NCBI GenBank assembly: GCA_037893245.1
Contig: JBAIAA010000096.1
Location: forward strand, 1,912,355-1,976,354
DNA length: 64,000 nt
Direction: 5' to 3'
DNA from: Crossaster papposus
Taxonomy: Eukaryota; Echinodermata; Asteroidea; Velatida; Solasteridae
The position numbers and the translations under genes were made by a program. The number at the start of each line of letters is the position of its first letter. Positions within the stretch are counted from its first letter, which is position 1. This document shows, piece after piece, positions 1-11,083 of the stretch. The notes beneath the pieces were generated by a model. That model was given only the letters and a program-made list of their open reading frames with translations. It searched no databases and was not told the origin of the DNA.

Positions 1-1308
1 GGCTGGCTCCTGGGATTGCCACACAGAACCATGGGGAGATGTCACAGAGGGGTTCCACAGGTTGGGGCTGGGCTGCCAACAGGACTGGGCACCACCAAAG
101 GTAGGGGCAGAGCTGGATCTGGGGTACTGTGGCTGTGGCTGGTACTGGGGGTGGCTTGGATGAAGGGTGGAAGGCTCGCCTCCCAGGGCAGCAGGGGCAG
201 CACGGGCAGCACGGGCAGCACGGGCAGCAGGGGCAGCAGGGGCAGCAAATGTCTCCTCGTCCTCTTCCTCGTCAAACTCCATCAAGGTCTTGTTGATCAC
301 CCTCTTCATCTTCTTGAAGTGAGTTGGTGACATGGTGCGGATGAGGTCCTTAATGTAGTTGCCGTAGGCTTCCTGGGCGCTCGGGGGATGCAGCTGTTGG
401 GCTCGGAGGGTGTTGATGGCTTCGCCTGAGTCCTCCAGTCTCTTGGCCAGGGTGACAAGGATACGGTCCTCTTCAGGTGTGGCAGCGGAGGTGGTGGTGG
501 GTCGCCTGGAGGTGGAGGCTCTGGGTGGCACAAGGCCCAGCTGCTGGTCGGCACACGCTTCTTCGGCTGCCTCGAGGTCCCCGCCATGGCTCTGGATCAC
601 CTGCTGGACACTCTGGAAGGGCTCACTGCGGTGGGTGATGATGGTCTGCAGGAACTTGAAGTTGTCCCACACCCACTGGGTCAGGGCTGGTGGAGCTCCA
701 TCGCCGGACTTCTTCTTGTGCAGCCTGGTGTTGTTGTCTCGGAGGGAACGCCACCAGCCGAGGATGTGGTCCACAGTCTTGCCTAGGTTGTCTGCCTGGG
801 TCTTGCAGAGTCTGTCCTTCATGGGACGGTCCCTGTAGTGGGTCATCTTCGTGTTCCACACACAGGGGTTGTCGTGTAGCCACTCGAGCATGCTCTCCTC
901 TTCTGGCCTGGTCAGGAAGTAGGTCTTCTTGGCCACCTTGGTCGTCCTCTTCCTCTTGGTCCCCTGGGTGGTGGAGGCAGTGGAGGCGACAGAGCCGACA
1001 GTAGAAGTGGCATCCGACTGGTTCCCGTCAGCAGCAGCAGCATCACCACCAGCCAGGCGCCGTAGATCTTCTTCAGCAGGAGGCGTAGGGGATCTGGGAG
1101 GCTCCTCGGACAGGACAGGCTGGACAGGCTGGACAGGCTGGACAGACAGGACAGCACCTTGGTCGTCGGCACTGGAACTGGTCTGGGCTCTCGTACTCTT
1201 GGCAGGGGAGCTGCAGGTGGCTGCTGTGGATGCTTTGGGGGCAGTCCTTCCACGGCCTCGGCCTCGAGCTGAGGTCTTCGTCTTCTTGGCAGTAGGTTTG
1301 GGAGGCAT
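1..1308 (-). CDS. MADF/BESS-type (Myb/SANT-like) DNA-binding protein, 3' end beyond window
   Basis: The minus strand is open from an ATG at 1308-1306 to base 1, 436 codons with no stop, so the C-terminus lies outside the window. It starts MPPKPTAKKTKTSARGRGRG, a basic AT-hook-like N-terminus. Residues about 52-60 are three QPV repeats. A KRKRTTK stretch near residue 118 could be a nuclear localisation signal. Residues about 129-216 look like a MADF/Myb-SANT-like domain: EEESMLEWLHDNPCVWN, then GWWRSLRDNNTRLHKKKSGD and TQWVWDNFKFLQTII. Residues about 314-347 (DLIRTMSPTHFKKMKRVINK) look like a BESS-type interaction motif, followed by an acidic run, an A/R-rich run and a Q/P/Y-rich tail. Known MADF-BESS proteins bind DNA and self-associate; related proteins also accompany DNA transposons such as Harbinger types. 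Whether this one is a host regulator or transposon-derived is undecided. GC content is much higher than in neighbouring genes. Confidence 0.8.
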   Translation of the reverse strand, partial: MPPKPTAKKTKTSARGRGRGRTAPKASTAATCSSPAKSTRAQTSSSADDQGAVLSVQPVQPVQPVLSEEPPRSPTPPAEEDLRRLAGGDAAAADGNQSDATSTVGSVASTASTTQGTKRKRTTKVAKKTYFLTRPEEESMLEWLHDNPCVWNTKMTHYRDRPMKDRLCKTQADNLGKTVDHILGWWRSLRDNNTRLHKKKSGDGAPPALTQWVWDNFKFLQTIITHRSEPFQSVQQVIQSHGGDLEAAEEACADQQLGLVPPRASTSRRPTTTSAATPEEDRILVTLAKRLEDSGEAINTLRAQQLHPPSAQEAYGNYIKDLIRTMSPTHFKKMKRVINKTLMEFDEEEDEETFAAPAAPAARAARAARAAPAALGGEPSTLHPSHPQYQPQPQYPRSSSAPTFGGAQSCWQPSPNLWNPSVTSPHGSVWQSQEPA

Positions 1309-1931
1309 CACTGGATCGCAGGACACTGGTTAGTAGGTAACAGGACCGCAGAACGGCAGATACGATAATCGAGAGGTTTGAAAAGTGCCTCTCGATGTCA
1401 AGATCTGATGTCGATATGCCAAAACGCAGAGCTTATATTGGGAACGTCACGTGACGGTTTAGTTCGGTCGCCGCGCGGTGGGGGCGCGTCCTGGTGCGGT
1501 CATGTTCGGTCGGCATGCGCCGAGTGCGTTGTGTTACCGGTGGGGGCACGGTGGCTAGCGGTGGGGGCGCGTTGACTTTCGGTGGCTTTTGGTGGCCTGC
1601 GCTGACAAACGGTGGGTATTTACAATTTGTGTGCGTTGGCATGCGCTGTGTGCGCTCAGCATGCGCTGTGTGCGTTCACCATGCGCTGAGTGCGTTCAGC
1701 ATGCGCTGACAAACGCACTTATTTTTCCTAATTTTAAGGTGAGTTTTGACTCTAGACGCTGGCCTGCGCTGGTCCTGTGCGGTGTCTACGTTCGGCACGC
1801 GTTCAGCCCGCGGTGAACATGCGGTACTATATGCTCAAGACGGCCGATTTGGGGGTATTTTTGTGCGTACAAAAATTATTGGTTGCACGCTTCGTGCGCT
1901 GATGGCGTGCGCTAGTGTGTGACTACAGCTT
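1309..1931. other. 5' flank of the MADF gene with short G/C-rich tandem repeats
   Basis: No gene is seen. The sequence just upstream of the start includes a small inverted repeat (cgagaggtttgaaaagtgcctctcg, about 1370-1395, quoted arms cgagagg/cctctcg). From about 1639 to 1712 a 19-20 bp unit (gcatgcgctgtgtgcgttca) is repeated about four times. The promoter of the minus-strand gene should lie here, but no TATA box at a convincing distance was identified. Confidence 0.5.
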
Positions 1932-2761
1932 ATGGCCCTGTCACACTAGAACGTTTTAGGCCAACGCGTGAGTAGCGCGTTAAAAATAGTTGATATGCTG
2001 GCAAACGCTGAACTTCCACAGAAAAAGTCAAGTTGAACTGTGATTTCAGCGTGTACATAACGCGTTAATAACGGGTTCATAGCGTTCGCCAGCGCGTGAA
2101 TAACGCGTTAGTAACGCGCTCAACGACTGATGAACGACTGCCCAGCGCGTGAGTAGCGCGGTCCAACGCGCGCCAGCGTACGGCAACGAACACATGATTA
2201 GTTGTACAAAAAGATGACGCGCTACTACAGTAATGGCCCTGTCACACCAGAACGTTTTAGGCCAACGTGTTGAAATTTCGGCAACACGCGGGTAAACGCT
2301 GACCAACGCTAGGCCAGCGTTCGCAACGCGCTGAGCGCGTTACCCACACGCTGGAACACGCTGTCACACGCTGAGACAAAAATACGTTTTTCAACATACC
2401 TAAAAAAATTGAGCGTTTGCCAGCGTGTGACTGCACACGCTAGCGGCGCGCAAGAAGGCCGTTACTTACGCGTCGAACACGCTAGGCGATCGTTATCAAC
2501 CCGCTACTCGACGCGTGAGTAACGAATCTAAAACGCGCCGCCAGCGTGTGCAGTCACACGCTGGCAAACGCTGGAAATTGTAGCTATTTTGAAGGAAAAA
2601 AAATTTCCTCAGCGTATGACAGCGTGTCCCAGCGTGTGAGTAACGCGCTCATCGTGTTGCTAACGCTGGCCTAGCGTTGGTTAGCGTTTGCCAGCGTGTT
2701 GCCAAAATTACAACACGCTACTCACGCGTTGGCCTAAAATGTTCTGGTGTGACAGGGCCAT
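1932..2761. mobile_element. Palindromic MITE-like element with ATGGCCCTGTCACAC termini
   Basis: The left end at 1932 and the right end at 2761 are inverted copies sharing about 50 bases, beginning ATGGCCCTGTCACAC and continuing through GGCCAACGCGTGAGTAGCG. A third copy of the terminus, in the left orientation, starts at 2233, about 300 bp inside. The 2233 and 2761 ends are each bordered by TA, as expected for a TA target site. The interior is dense in acgcgt/agcgtg words in both orientations, so the whole element could fold on itself. There is no coding region. The family is not recognised by name. Confidence 0.65.
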
Positions 2762-2763
2762 TA

Positions 2764-3561
2764 AGGTTGCACTGCACTAATTCAAACCCCATTGAAAACA
2801 GTGTAAAATCAACAAAGTTCAGGGCCAAATAACATGCAAGCCGACATCACTGGGGTTTCTCAAACAAATGCTCAATTATTGTCTGATTCTTAATCTTTCG
2901 ATTTCTTTTCAATTTTGGGTGGGGTAGCCAATTACATTTTTAAATATTCAAAATATATTCGGAACCACAGTCATAAGATTGCTACATACATTTTCCTTGC
3001 GGAAGTTTGAGACAACAGCATCAATGTCCGGTATGTTAATGCTCTCCAGAATTTCAATCATTTGATCCATGTCGATACCCTGTTTAAAAATGGGACAAAA
3101 AACCGAAATAAAGGTAATAACTCAGCCGAAAGACATAGTTTGTGTGCCCGGCTCACTCCGTATTTGTTACCAGAAGAAGCCAGTGCAAACTATTTATTTC
3201 AGTTTGAGGAAACGGATTATTATTGGTACATGGTGCATTGATAGTACTAAACATTTATTCTCGTCTAACAACACTACACAGTTCTAAAAATAATTATAAA
3301 ACGGGCAGAGGGCATGAATGCATTGTGCGATTTCGTAAATCTTTATACTACTCTGTTTTATTTAAGCCATTTTATTTCAGCTTTTGGCTGCTACAGTTTT
3401 TACTCAAAATACTCAATCAATCAACAAATAAGATGACACTTTCATCTACTATCTAGGCCTACATGTATGATCATGTGGTAACTTACCCAAGTACTAGTAG
3501 ACAATTAAGGTGGTACGGCAAGTTCGTAAAGAGAGAAATGCAACCGGACATGTGATTTTTT
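2764..3561. other. Intergenic, nothing recognised
   Basis: AT-rich sequence with only short open frames lacking family motifs or splice context. No RNA gene, repeat or clear regulatory site was recognised. Confidence 0.4.
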
Positions 3562-4616
3562 AGAGCGTCGTACGTGTGAGCAAAACCGTCGTGTTTGTGA
3601 GTAGAGCGTCGTACGTGTGAGGAGCTCCGTCGTACGTGTGAGCAAAACCGTCGTGCCTGTGGAGAGCTCCGTCGTACGTGTGAGCAAAACCGTCGTGTTT
3701 GTGAGTAGAGCGTCGTACGTGTGAGCAAAACCGTCGTGTTTGTGAGTAGAGCGCCGTACGTGTGAGCAAAACCGTCGTGTTTGTGAGTAGAGCGTCGTAC
3801 GTGTGAGCAAAACCGTCGTGTTTGTGAGTAGAGCGTCGTACGTGTGAGCAAAACCGTCGTGTTTGTGAGTAGAGCGTCGTGCGTGTGAGCAAAACCGTCG
3901 TGTTTGTGAGTAGAGCGTCGTGTGTGTGAGGAGCTCCGTCGTACGTGTGAGAAAAACCGTCGTGCCTGTGGAGAGCTCCGTCGTACGTGTGAGCAAAACC
4001 GTCGTGTTTGTGAGTAGAGCGTCGTACGTGTGAGCAAAACCGTCGTGTTTGTGAGTAGAGCGTCGTACGTGTGAGCAAAACCGTCGTGTTTGTGAGTAGA
4101 GCGTCGTGCGTGTGAGGAGCTCCGTCGTACGTGTGAGCAAAACCGTCGTGTTTGTGAGTAGAGCGTCGTGCGTGTGAGCAAAACCGTCGTGTTTGTGAGT
4201 AGAGCGTCGTACGTGTGAGCAAAACCGTCGTGTTTGTGAGTAGAGCGTCGTGCGTGTTAGCAAAACCGTCGTGTTTGTGAGTAGAGCGTCGTGCGTGTGA
4301 GGAGCTCCGTCGTACGTGTGAGCAAAACCGTCGTGTTTGTGAGTAGAGCGTCGTACGTGTGAGCAAAACCGTCGTGTTTGTGAGTAGAGCGTCGTGCGTG
4401 TGAGCAAAACCGTCGTGTTTGTGAGTAGAGCGTCGTACGTGTGAGCAAAACCGTCGTGTTTGTGAGTAGAGCGTCGTGCGTGTGAGCAAAACCGTCGTGT
4501 TTGTGAGTAGAGCGTCGTGCGTGTGAGGAGCTCCGTCGTACGTGTGAGCAAAACCGTCGTGTTTGTGGGTAGAGCGTCGTACGTGTGAGCAAAACCGTCG
4601 TGCCTGTGGAAAGCTC
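3562..4616 (-). repeat. 41-bp minisatellite array A
   Basis: About 26 units of a 41-bp repeat. The unit is a diverged dimer: a 20-bp half (agagcgtcgtacgtgtgagc) and a 21-bp half (aaaaccgtcgtgtttgtgag plus t). Variant halves with ctccgtcgt and gcctgtgga occur at intervals. All minus-strand frames stay open for long stretches because the repeat lacks stops and its length is not a multiple of three, which yields repetitive ORFs such as RRFCSHVRRS; these are not regarded as genes. The same repeat occurs at 17.4-18.2 kb in the opposite orientation. Confidence 0.95.
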
Positions 4617-4930
4617 CCTCTTTCATGTGTTTTCGGCCATAGCCTAGCCTAGCTCAAACAATGATTGGCTAACCTGCTAAAATTTGTAAAGAGAACAATT
4701 ATTATATGCCTCACTAAATATTTCAATGTTTATTTAAAAGGGCCTCACATTATTTAGAAAAACATTTTTGAGAGTATGTATTTATAATTATTTACCACTG
4801 GTAGCTATATGGGTACCTGATTTGCGAACCCAGCTCCATGAAGCCGCCTCTTGGTGGCTCTCTCCACAAAAACATGTCTGCTTTTGTTTTTTCCGCGCTT
4901 GTTGTAATTTGTACCCACAATTAATTCGAA
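4617..4930. other. 5' flank of the SAM-HECT gene
   Basis: Short stretch between the minisatellite and the first coding exon of the plus-strand gene. It should hold the promoter and 5' UTR. No TATA box or other definite motif was identified. Confidence 0.35.
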
Positions 4931-7900
4931 ATGGACGACATTTTGACTGCGATCGATTTGGAACATTTGTTGGACACATTCGTTGCAAACCAGGTAATTA
5001 AATCACATTATTAAAATGAACCTAGGTTTACTTTTAACCTCAGCATTTAGTGTCACATCGGTGAATTTAATTTTAAAACGTTTTTTATCTGTCATCTAGT
5101 ACTTAGTAGGGGCATAAGTAATCATAATACTTAGTTAATAATATATGCCTAATTAACGTTACTTACACGTTAAAGTTTACATGCAAAGCGTCTTAACGTT
5201 AGGGGCCTACTGAGCTAATAATATTTAGTAACTTAAACACTAAAATTTCAAATACAGTGCCTAGCTCTAGCCCTGGGCCTAACGTGGTACTCTGAATTTC
5301 AGTTTGTTTACCTTTTTGGTGTGAAAAGGCAACACATTTTCAGATCCGAAATTATAAAAAGGATGCATACATGTATCACCGCATGCATGTCGTGGTCCTG
5401 CCTGACTGGACTCGAATTATACACCAGAATCATATGGAATTTGTTTGTGTTCAAACTGAAGCAGGTCAATATTTACCAAGCGGGTTGATGTGATTGAAAG
5501 AAAACGTGTAATGAGTTTACTTACGTTACGTGACTGGAGTTCCCAGGAAACTTAGCATCCAATAATTAATAGTCAATAGTCATGAGGACAAACAAAGTAT
5601 CTTGTTATTTCATTTATTCATTCATTTATACCCCTATGGTTTATGTAAACACTACAACGATTAAATAGTTGTAGACTCAAACAATTGTTGGTTTACAATA
5701 AAAAATGAATCTAAAAAATACAACATAAATTAAAAACTACTAAAATGTTGAGTGAAAATCACAAGTCACAATAAAATATATTTAAAAACACAATTGCGAA
5801 GTCATAACAAACGCAGTCATGTAGTCACTATGGTATTATTTGTCTACCGTGTGTCTGTATTCTTCCTTAGGTGACCCCAAGAGAAGCTATATCTTTGACA
5901 GAAGCACAATTTGAACTGCTTGGAGTCAATAGGGTCGGTGACAGAGTGCGGATAAGACAGAAATGCCAACAGCTCATTGACAGTAAGGGATTAATGCAGG
6001 AAGGAAATCACTTAAATACAGTGTGCATATGTGATTTGTTTTGATGAACTATACAAAAGGCTTACCTACATACTGATGCAGTCTAACTGTTATCTACAAA
6101 CAATTACAAATCAGTATTATGTTTTTAATTGACACTTAAATTGCTTTTCTTTTATTTGTAGGATAAGTATGCATCTCATGTTCTTGTGATTTAGTTTTAG
6201 CTGTTTCGGCATTCGGTTGAAACAGCTCTTGTTTTCGTTAAAGTTTTGAACTTATTGTTAGTTTCATTTTATTAATGTTCCAGACCAAGCAAGCTCCCTG
6301 CCAGTTGTGCAGGCGCTGAGAGACACGGTTAAAAAAAAACGGCAAGGGAAATTGACAGGAAAGTCACAAGCAAAATCAATGAAAATCTACACAGGGTGGA
6401 AGCATCAAAAATCGGCCTCAAGGAAACCAAAGTTGGTTACAGCCGGACGCGGAGGTGGATCTATGACACTAGACTTATCAAGAGATGCCTCCCTGAATGA
6501 AATTCAGGATCAATTTTTGAAGCTCTACTTCCCTAATGGAATCAACAAAGCAACTGAGATGCAGATAACTTCCCTGGAAGTAAAACTAACCACTTTCAGC
6601 GGGGAAGAGTTGCCAAAAACTATCAGCAACAGGCCATTTCGTTTATCAGAGTTTGTGGCACTTCTCAAGACGCATCCTGTTCGAGTCTACCTTCAGACTT
6701 GTTACAAGCATCAGGTAATTCCAAAATGCTTCAGCATATTTTTGTATATTTGTTTCTATCTCTTTTGTATTTCTTTACCTTTCTGTTACAGTCAAGGAAC
6801 ATACATCCGGAAAGACAAGGGGTATAAAACTGTTCAGTAGAGTAATTATATTTTTATTTTTTTTATAACAGGGAAGTCTGTCTTTGACAGTAAATAATTA
6901 ATGCTTTTGTTTAATTTTGCTTACTTTTTTTTTCTTCAAAAGATGGAGACGTCAGATGATGATGATGATGATGATGGTGATGATCTTCCATCAGTATCCG
7001 TAGTCTCTAAGGTTTGTTTTTGTTTAATATCCTGTGAATAATTAGCATTATCATACTGTACATTTTATTCTTTGTACTTTAAAGCAGGCATTCACAGTTT
7101 CAGATACTTCACTGTAAAAAATAGAGGCCTGAGCCAACAGACTTAATAAACAAATACCCTGATCTCATTTGCTTAATTCCATTGTTAACATGGTTTTAAA
7201 AGATCATAGATGGTGTATGCAATTTATATATTAACTGGGTTTTTTTTCATCCACAGAAAAAATGTTTTCTATCACCTTTTTTAGTGTATTATTATTAACA
7301 GCTTAATCGTTTCATGAAGTAATCAGTCGTATTGTTATGTTTCTGTTGTTGTTTACAGGCCGTTGACACTAAGACAGAAATCACACAGCCAGACACGCCA
7401 ACAGTTAGATTCATGGTAATTATTTGTCCCTTTTCATTGAGCTCAGACAACATGCTATTTACCTGTGATCAGAAAGTTAACCAACTGTTTCATTTATTTT
7501 TACTTTCAGGCAGCATCTGTTGCTTCTACTTCTCAAAGTAGTGACACACTGGTGACACAACCACAGTGATTGTCATCAGAAAGCGTGTACTCCATTCAAC
7601 ACTTTTTGCAACAGCTGATACCTTCAACTACCTTGACACACCAGTCATCGTATTTCCAGGAGAGGATGGGGAGGATGGTGGAGGCCCCAGGCGAGAATAT
7701 TTCAAGTAAGTGGGTTAATTGAATCTTCGTATTGGATTGTATTAAGTGTGTGTTTCCGATGATTTTAGGAATTTGAAGCAGCAAGATTGAACTATAGCTT
7801 AAACACTGATGGCTTGTTAATTATGTTGGTCTTATTCCCAAACCCTTTTTGCAGGCTCCTGATGAAAGAGGTATCACAGCGTATGGGAGTTTTCGACGTC

Positions 7901-9880
7901 AACAATGGCAAGCTGTATTTTATATAATGCATTTTATAAAATGCATCTCAGGGAAGGCAAATACAGGCGTGCAGGTGAATTTGTGCGTTGGAGTCTAATC
8001 CATGGTGGGACTGGTTTGAGTGGATTGAGCCCCCTTGTGTTTAACCTGATGACTGGATCACATGTATCTATGGAAACACACTTGGATGAGATAAAAGATG
8101 TACCCGACCTTGTCGCACGTGAAAATATGACTAAGGTGTGATATTACTTTTATACTTTTTTTTTCTTCTTTTTTTAGTATAAGTTATTTCTTTCTGAAGT
8201 ACTGTCAGGAAGTGATATGTTGTGTGTGATGTTTTTATTTAAAACGACATGAATGGAACTCAAAAAAAGTGGTTTTTTTTCGAAAGAGAATTACAGGGGA
8301 ATCTGAAAAGATTGGCTCTTAGTCGTGGGATCATATCCTTCCTCATTTCTTTGCTAAGCAACCAAATAATTTGCAGTACATGTTTACCTATTTGTTTAAT
8401 TAATTCTGAAGTAAACACATATTTTGACAAAACATTTGTCAAGAAAACCACATTTTTTCAAAATGTTTCAGATCATGAACAGTACACAAGATGATTTCAA
8501 CACTGTGATTTCTGACCTAACTGACTGGCTTTTGGACCAAGGAGTCTGTAATGTACATACATGTACATATAATCGTCGTGCCACCTTAACTTGTGATCTC
8601 CTGACTCACATCATGTATTACAGGTATTTTGGTAATATTTTAAGATAATACAACCTGAAGCTGCTTATAGGCGCTGAGATCAAACACAATAACATCACAG
8701 CCCCCGCTGGTTCCCATTTATACACCCGGGTTCAGAGAAGCAACTGATGGTCAAGTGTCTTTCTCAAGAACACAAGTGTCAAAACCGGAATTCAAACCCA
8801 CACTCCGATGACACAGCCATCAATAATTGAGTCCAATGCGCTTGACTACAACAAGGCCATTATGACACGCCACAATAATTTATTACATTTTATGTATTGT
8901 TTTTTTGGCAAAATAATTATGGTTGAGCAATAAATGTTTTTTTTCAGTTTCAAATCCAACTAAAGCAACATGAAAAATGGTTTGGCAATGCTATTCAGTT
9001 GTATACCTTTGCCCAAGCATGCAGTGGTGCTTGATCACATAACACATTGCTTTGTTTCCTTTTGAAGGGTACAACCAGCTGTGATGCAATTTACAGAAGG
9101 CCTGGGAGAGATGTGGGAGGATGTAAGAAGGAATTCTAACGAACTTCGATCTGTTTTCGTCTGGAAGGCAGCACCTCCTCTTACTTTCATCGAGTTTCGA
9201 AAGCTGTACGTTATCAACTATGCACCTGTGGGGTCCAACTATCGGGACCTAGAGGAGGACAGCATTTACAGCTTTGAAGTTTTCCTGGAGAAGGCATCAA
9301 GTAAGTAAATCACTATCTATGTAAACTTTAAACATTTAATCTAGAAACAAAATTCATACAATTGAAGAATTTTGATTGTTTTTTCATACTAAAAGAGAAA
9401 TGTCGAGTTCTTAAACTGCTTGCTTGTTTTCAAACAACCATAGCTTATAAGGGATATGGTTACATGGTTTCGCAGCTAACCTTGCTTTAAAAAAAAATTC
9501 CATGTTGTGCACGATTATTTTATTTTGATTTCCTAGTGCAAACACAAGTACCACTGGCCATTATTTGGAGTTAGAAGCTTCTGAAACACTTACAGAAAAT
9601 GTGTTTAACTTTATTTATTGGTTATTTAGGTGGACGAGCTGCTGTTTCCATCCCAGAAGTTATTGAGTTCTGGACAGGTGCTGATAAGGTACCACCATGT
9701 GGGTTTCCTTCTGACTTAACTGTAGAATTCTACAACAAAGAGCCAAATGTTAAAATAATGCCAAGTAGCTCGACTTGTGTTCCAGTGATAAGGATCCCGA
9801 GAGGGATTGATGACCCGACAGAATTGACAAAACTGATGGAGTATGCAATTCAGTGTGCTCACGGCTTTGGGAAAATTTAA
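4931..9880 (+). pseudogene. SAM-HECT domain E3 ubiquitin ligase-like gene, ten exons, two frame breaks
   Basis: Exons read as 4931-4993, 5871-5982, 6284-6714, 6943-7011, 7359-7415, 7510-7705, 7855-8135, 8472-8623, 9068-9300 and 9630-9880, all with GT-AG borders and agreeing phases except as noted. Exons 1-2 encode a SAM domain of about 52 aa (IDLEHLLDTFVANQ, then EAQFELLGVNRVGDRVRIRQ). Exons 3-5 encode a basic and acidic linker with a D-rich run. Exons 6-10 encode a HECT domain of about 350 aa, the usual length: GEDGEDGGGPRREYFK, AGEFVRWSLIHGGTGLSGLS, and the C-terminal SSSTCVPVIRIPRG, whose Cys (codon 9776-9778) is the thioester residue, ending GFGKI. It resembles the G2E3-like HECT proteins common in aquatic animals; the expected reaction is ubiquitin transfer. 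Exon 6 reaches a TGA at 7567 in the incoming frame and exon 7 a TAA at 7925; downstream HECT sequence continues in shifted frames. It may be a pseudogene, or the breaks may be assembly errors. Confidence 0.8.
8640..8880 (-). mobile_element. tRNA-derived SINE (minus strand) in a HECT-gene intron
   Basis: Read on the minus strand it starts with a tRNA-like head (ggccttgttgtagtcaagcg as an A-box-like region, gggtttgaattcc as a B-box-like region at about 8787-8798). A body follows with gtataaatgggaacc, similar to the taaatgggtacc of the SINEs at 57.5 and 63.4 kb. It sits in the intron between exons 8 and 9 of the SAM-HECT gene. Confidence 0.6.
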
Positions 9881-10864
9881 GTCCAATAACTTGAGGCTTT
9901 TACTTTGCATGACACATTCATGAAGGTAGATTGTATCAAAGAGTTCTAAAGTCCCTTGGCAAATTCGTCAAGCTAAGGCTATAAACAGTACATATGACCG
10001 AAGTGAACTTGTCAGAACTACAATATTTCTTTGGAATGGAGGTGTTGTTTGGTTTGGTTGTTGTTTTGGTTGTTGTTTGGTTTGTTTTTTGCCGGTGTAA
10101 GGGCCAAACATTGTTTTTGCTTTTTTTTAATTTTTAAATTTTTTAAGAAACATGTATTGTGTTATATTTCCTGGAATTAGTTTTCTGGAATGAATTTAGA
10201 AAATTCATTAAATTATATCATATACATGTTTCAAAAACAAATACCATTCATAGGACCAAGTTGTCGTTCACAATAGTTTACTTGGGTAATACTTGCTGTC
10301 TATAATGTTTAGGAAATTAATCTGCTGAGTAAATTACATGGAAACCAGTTATGGGGAAAAACAACATTTAGTGTTTTGGCTGGTACTACCCGAGTGTGCA
10401 GCGAATACTGTTTTTTTCTTAAACAATATCTTCTCAAGCGGGGATGTAACACGAACCCCGTTGTTTAAAGGATGTTTGTCTTAGTCCTGTAAATATCAAA
10501 ATGACAGTACAAAAATGTTATCATAAAGAAACTAAAGTGAACCTTTCATTTTTCTTTAGTTTCATGACCAATGGCCAGTATTTTTTATTTAAAATGACAT
10601 GTCAAGACAAATACAATGTATTTTAGAGGTTTCACAGGTTTCACTGTATGCATGGTTAGGGGGTCTTTTCTGGAAATGCAGAACTCTATGGAAGTGGCCT
10701 CTTCTAAACGTTTAATGTCATGTATAACGGTAAGTAATAATGTTTCATTGTTGTTTTGGTTGTGTTTAAAATCTACTTTGCCTATAACTTTCGCCTTTTG
10801 TGCCATGTTTCTCCATGAAAACCTAAACAACACAATTTTTGATAACCTATCACACGTCACTGTA
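9881..10864. other. 3' flank of the SAM-HECT gene
   Basis: The 3' UTR presumably begins here. A T/G-rich low-complexity stretch (ttggttgttgttttggttg) lies near 10,030-10,100. No further gene was recognised. Confidence 0.4.
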
Positions 10865-11081
10865 TGGAGCGCCAAAAGTGGACAACCGTATTTTTTAGAT
10901 TTTCTGGTAGTATAATTTTAGGTTTTCGGAAATTGCGACAACGGTTTTTAACAAACTCAATTTTTGGCTAGCAGAAATTTGGATTGTACTTACACAACTA
11001 TTTCGATGCCTCAAAAGTGAACAACTAAAAAATTCAGATTCTTGCTAACATAAAATACGGTTGTCCACTTTTGGCGCTCCA
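10865..11081. mobile_element. MITE with perfect 30-bp terminal inverted repeats and TA target site
   Basis: Bases 10865-10894 and the reverse complement of 11052-11081 are identical over 30 bp, beginning TGGAGCGCCAAAAGTGGACA. TA flanks both sides (10863-10864 and 11082-11083), so this is a 217-bp element with a TA target duplication, as in Tc1/mariner-type elements. It has no coding capacity. Perfect TIRs suggest a recent insertion. Confidence 0.85.
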
Positions 11082-11083
11082 TA

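Noticed and set aside
3562-4616. CRISPR-like array
   Set aside because: There are no distinct spacers; the units are contiguous minisatellite repeats and the DNA is eukaryotic.
3505-4626. Long minus-strand ORFs (up to 373 codons) of His/Arg/Thr-rich repeats
   Set aside because: They come from a stop-free 41-bp minisatellite open in several frames at once; no splice context, domain or start context supports a gene.
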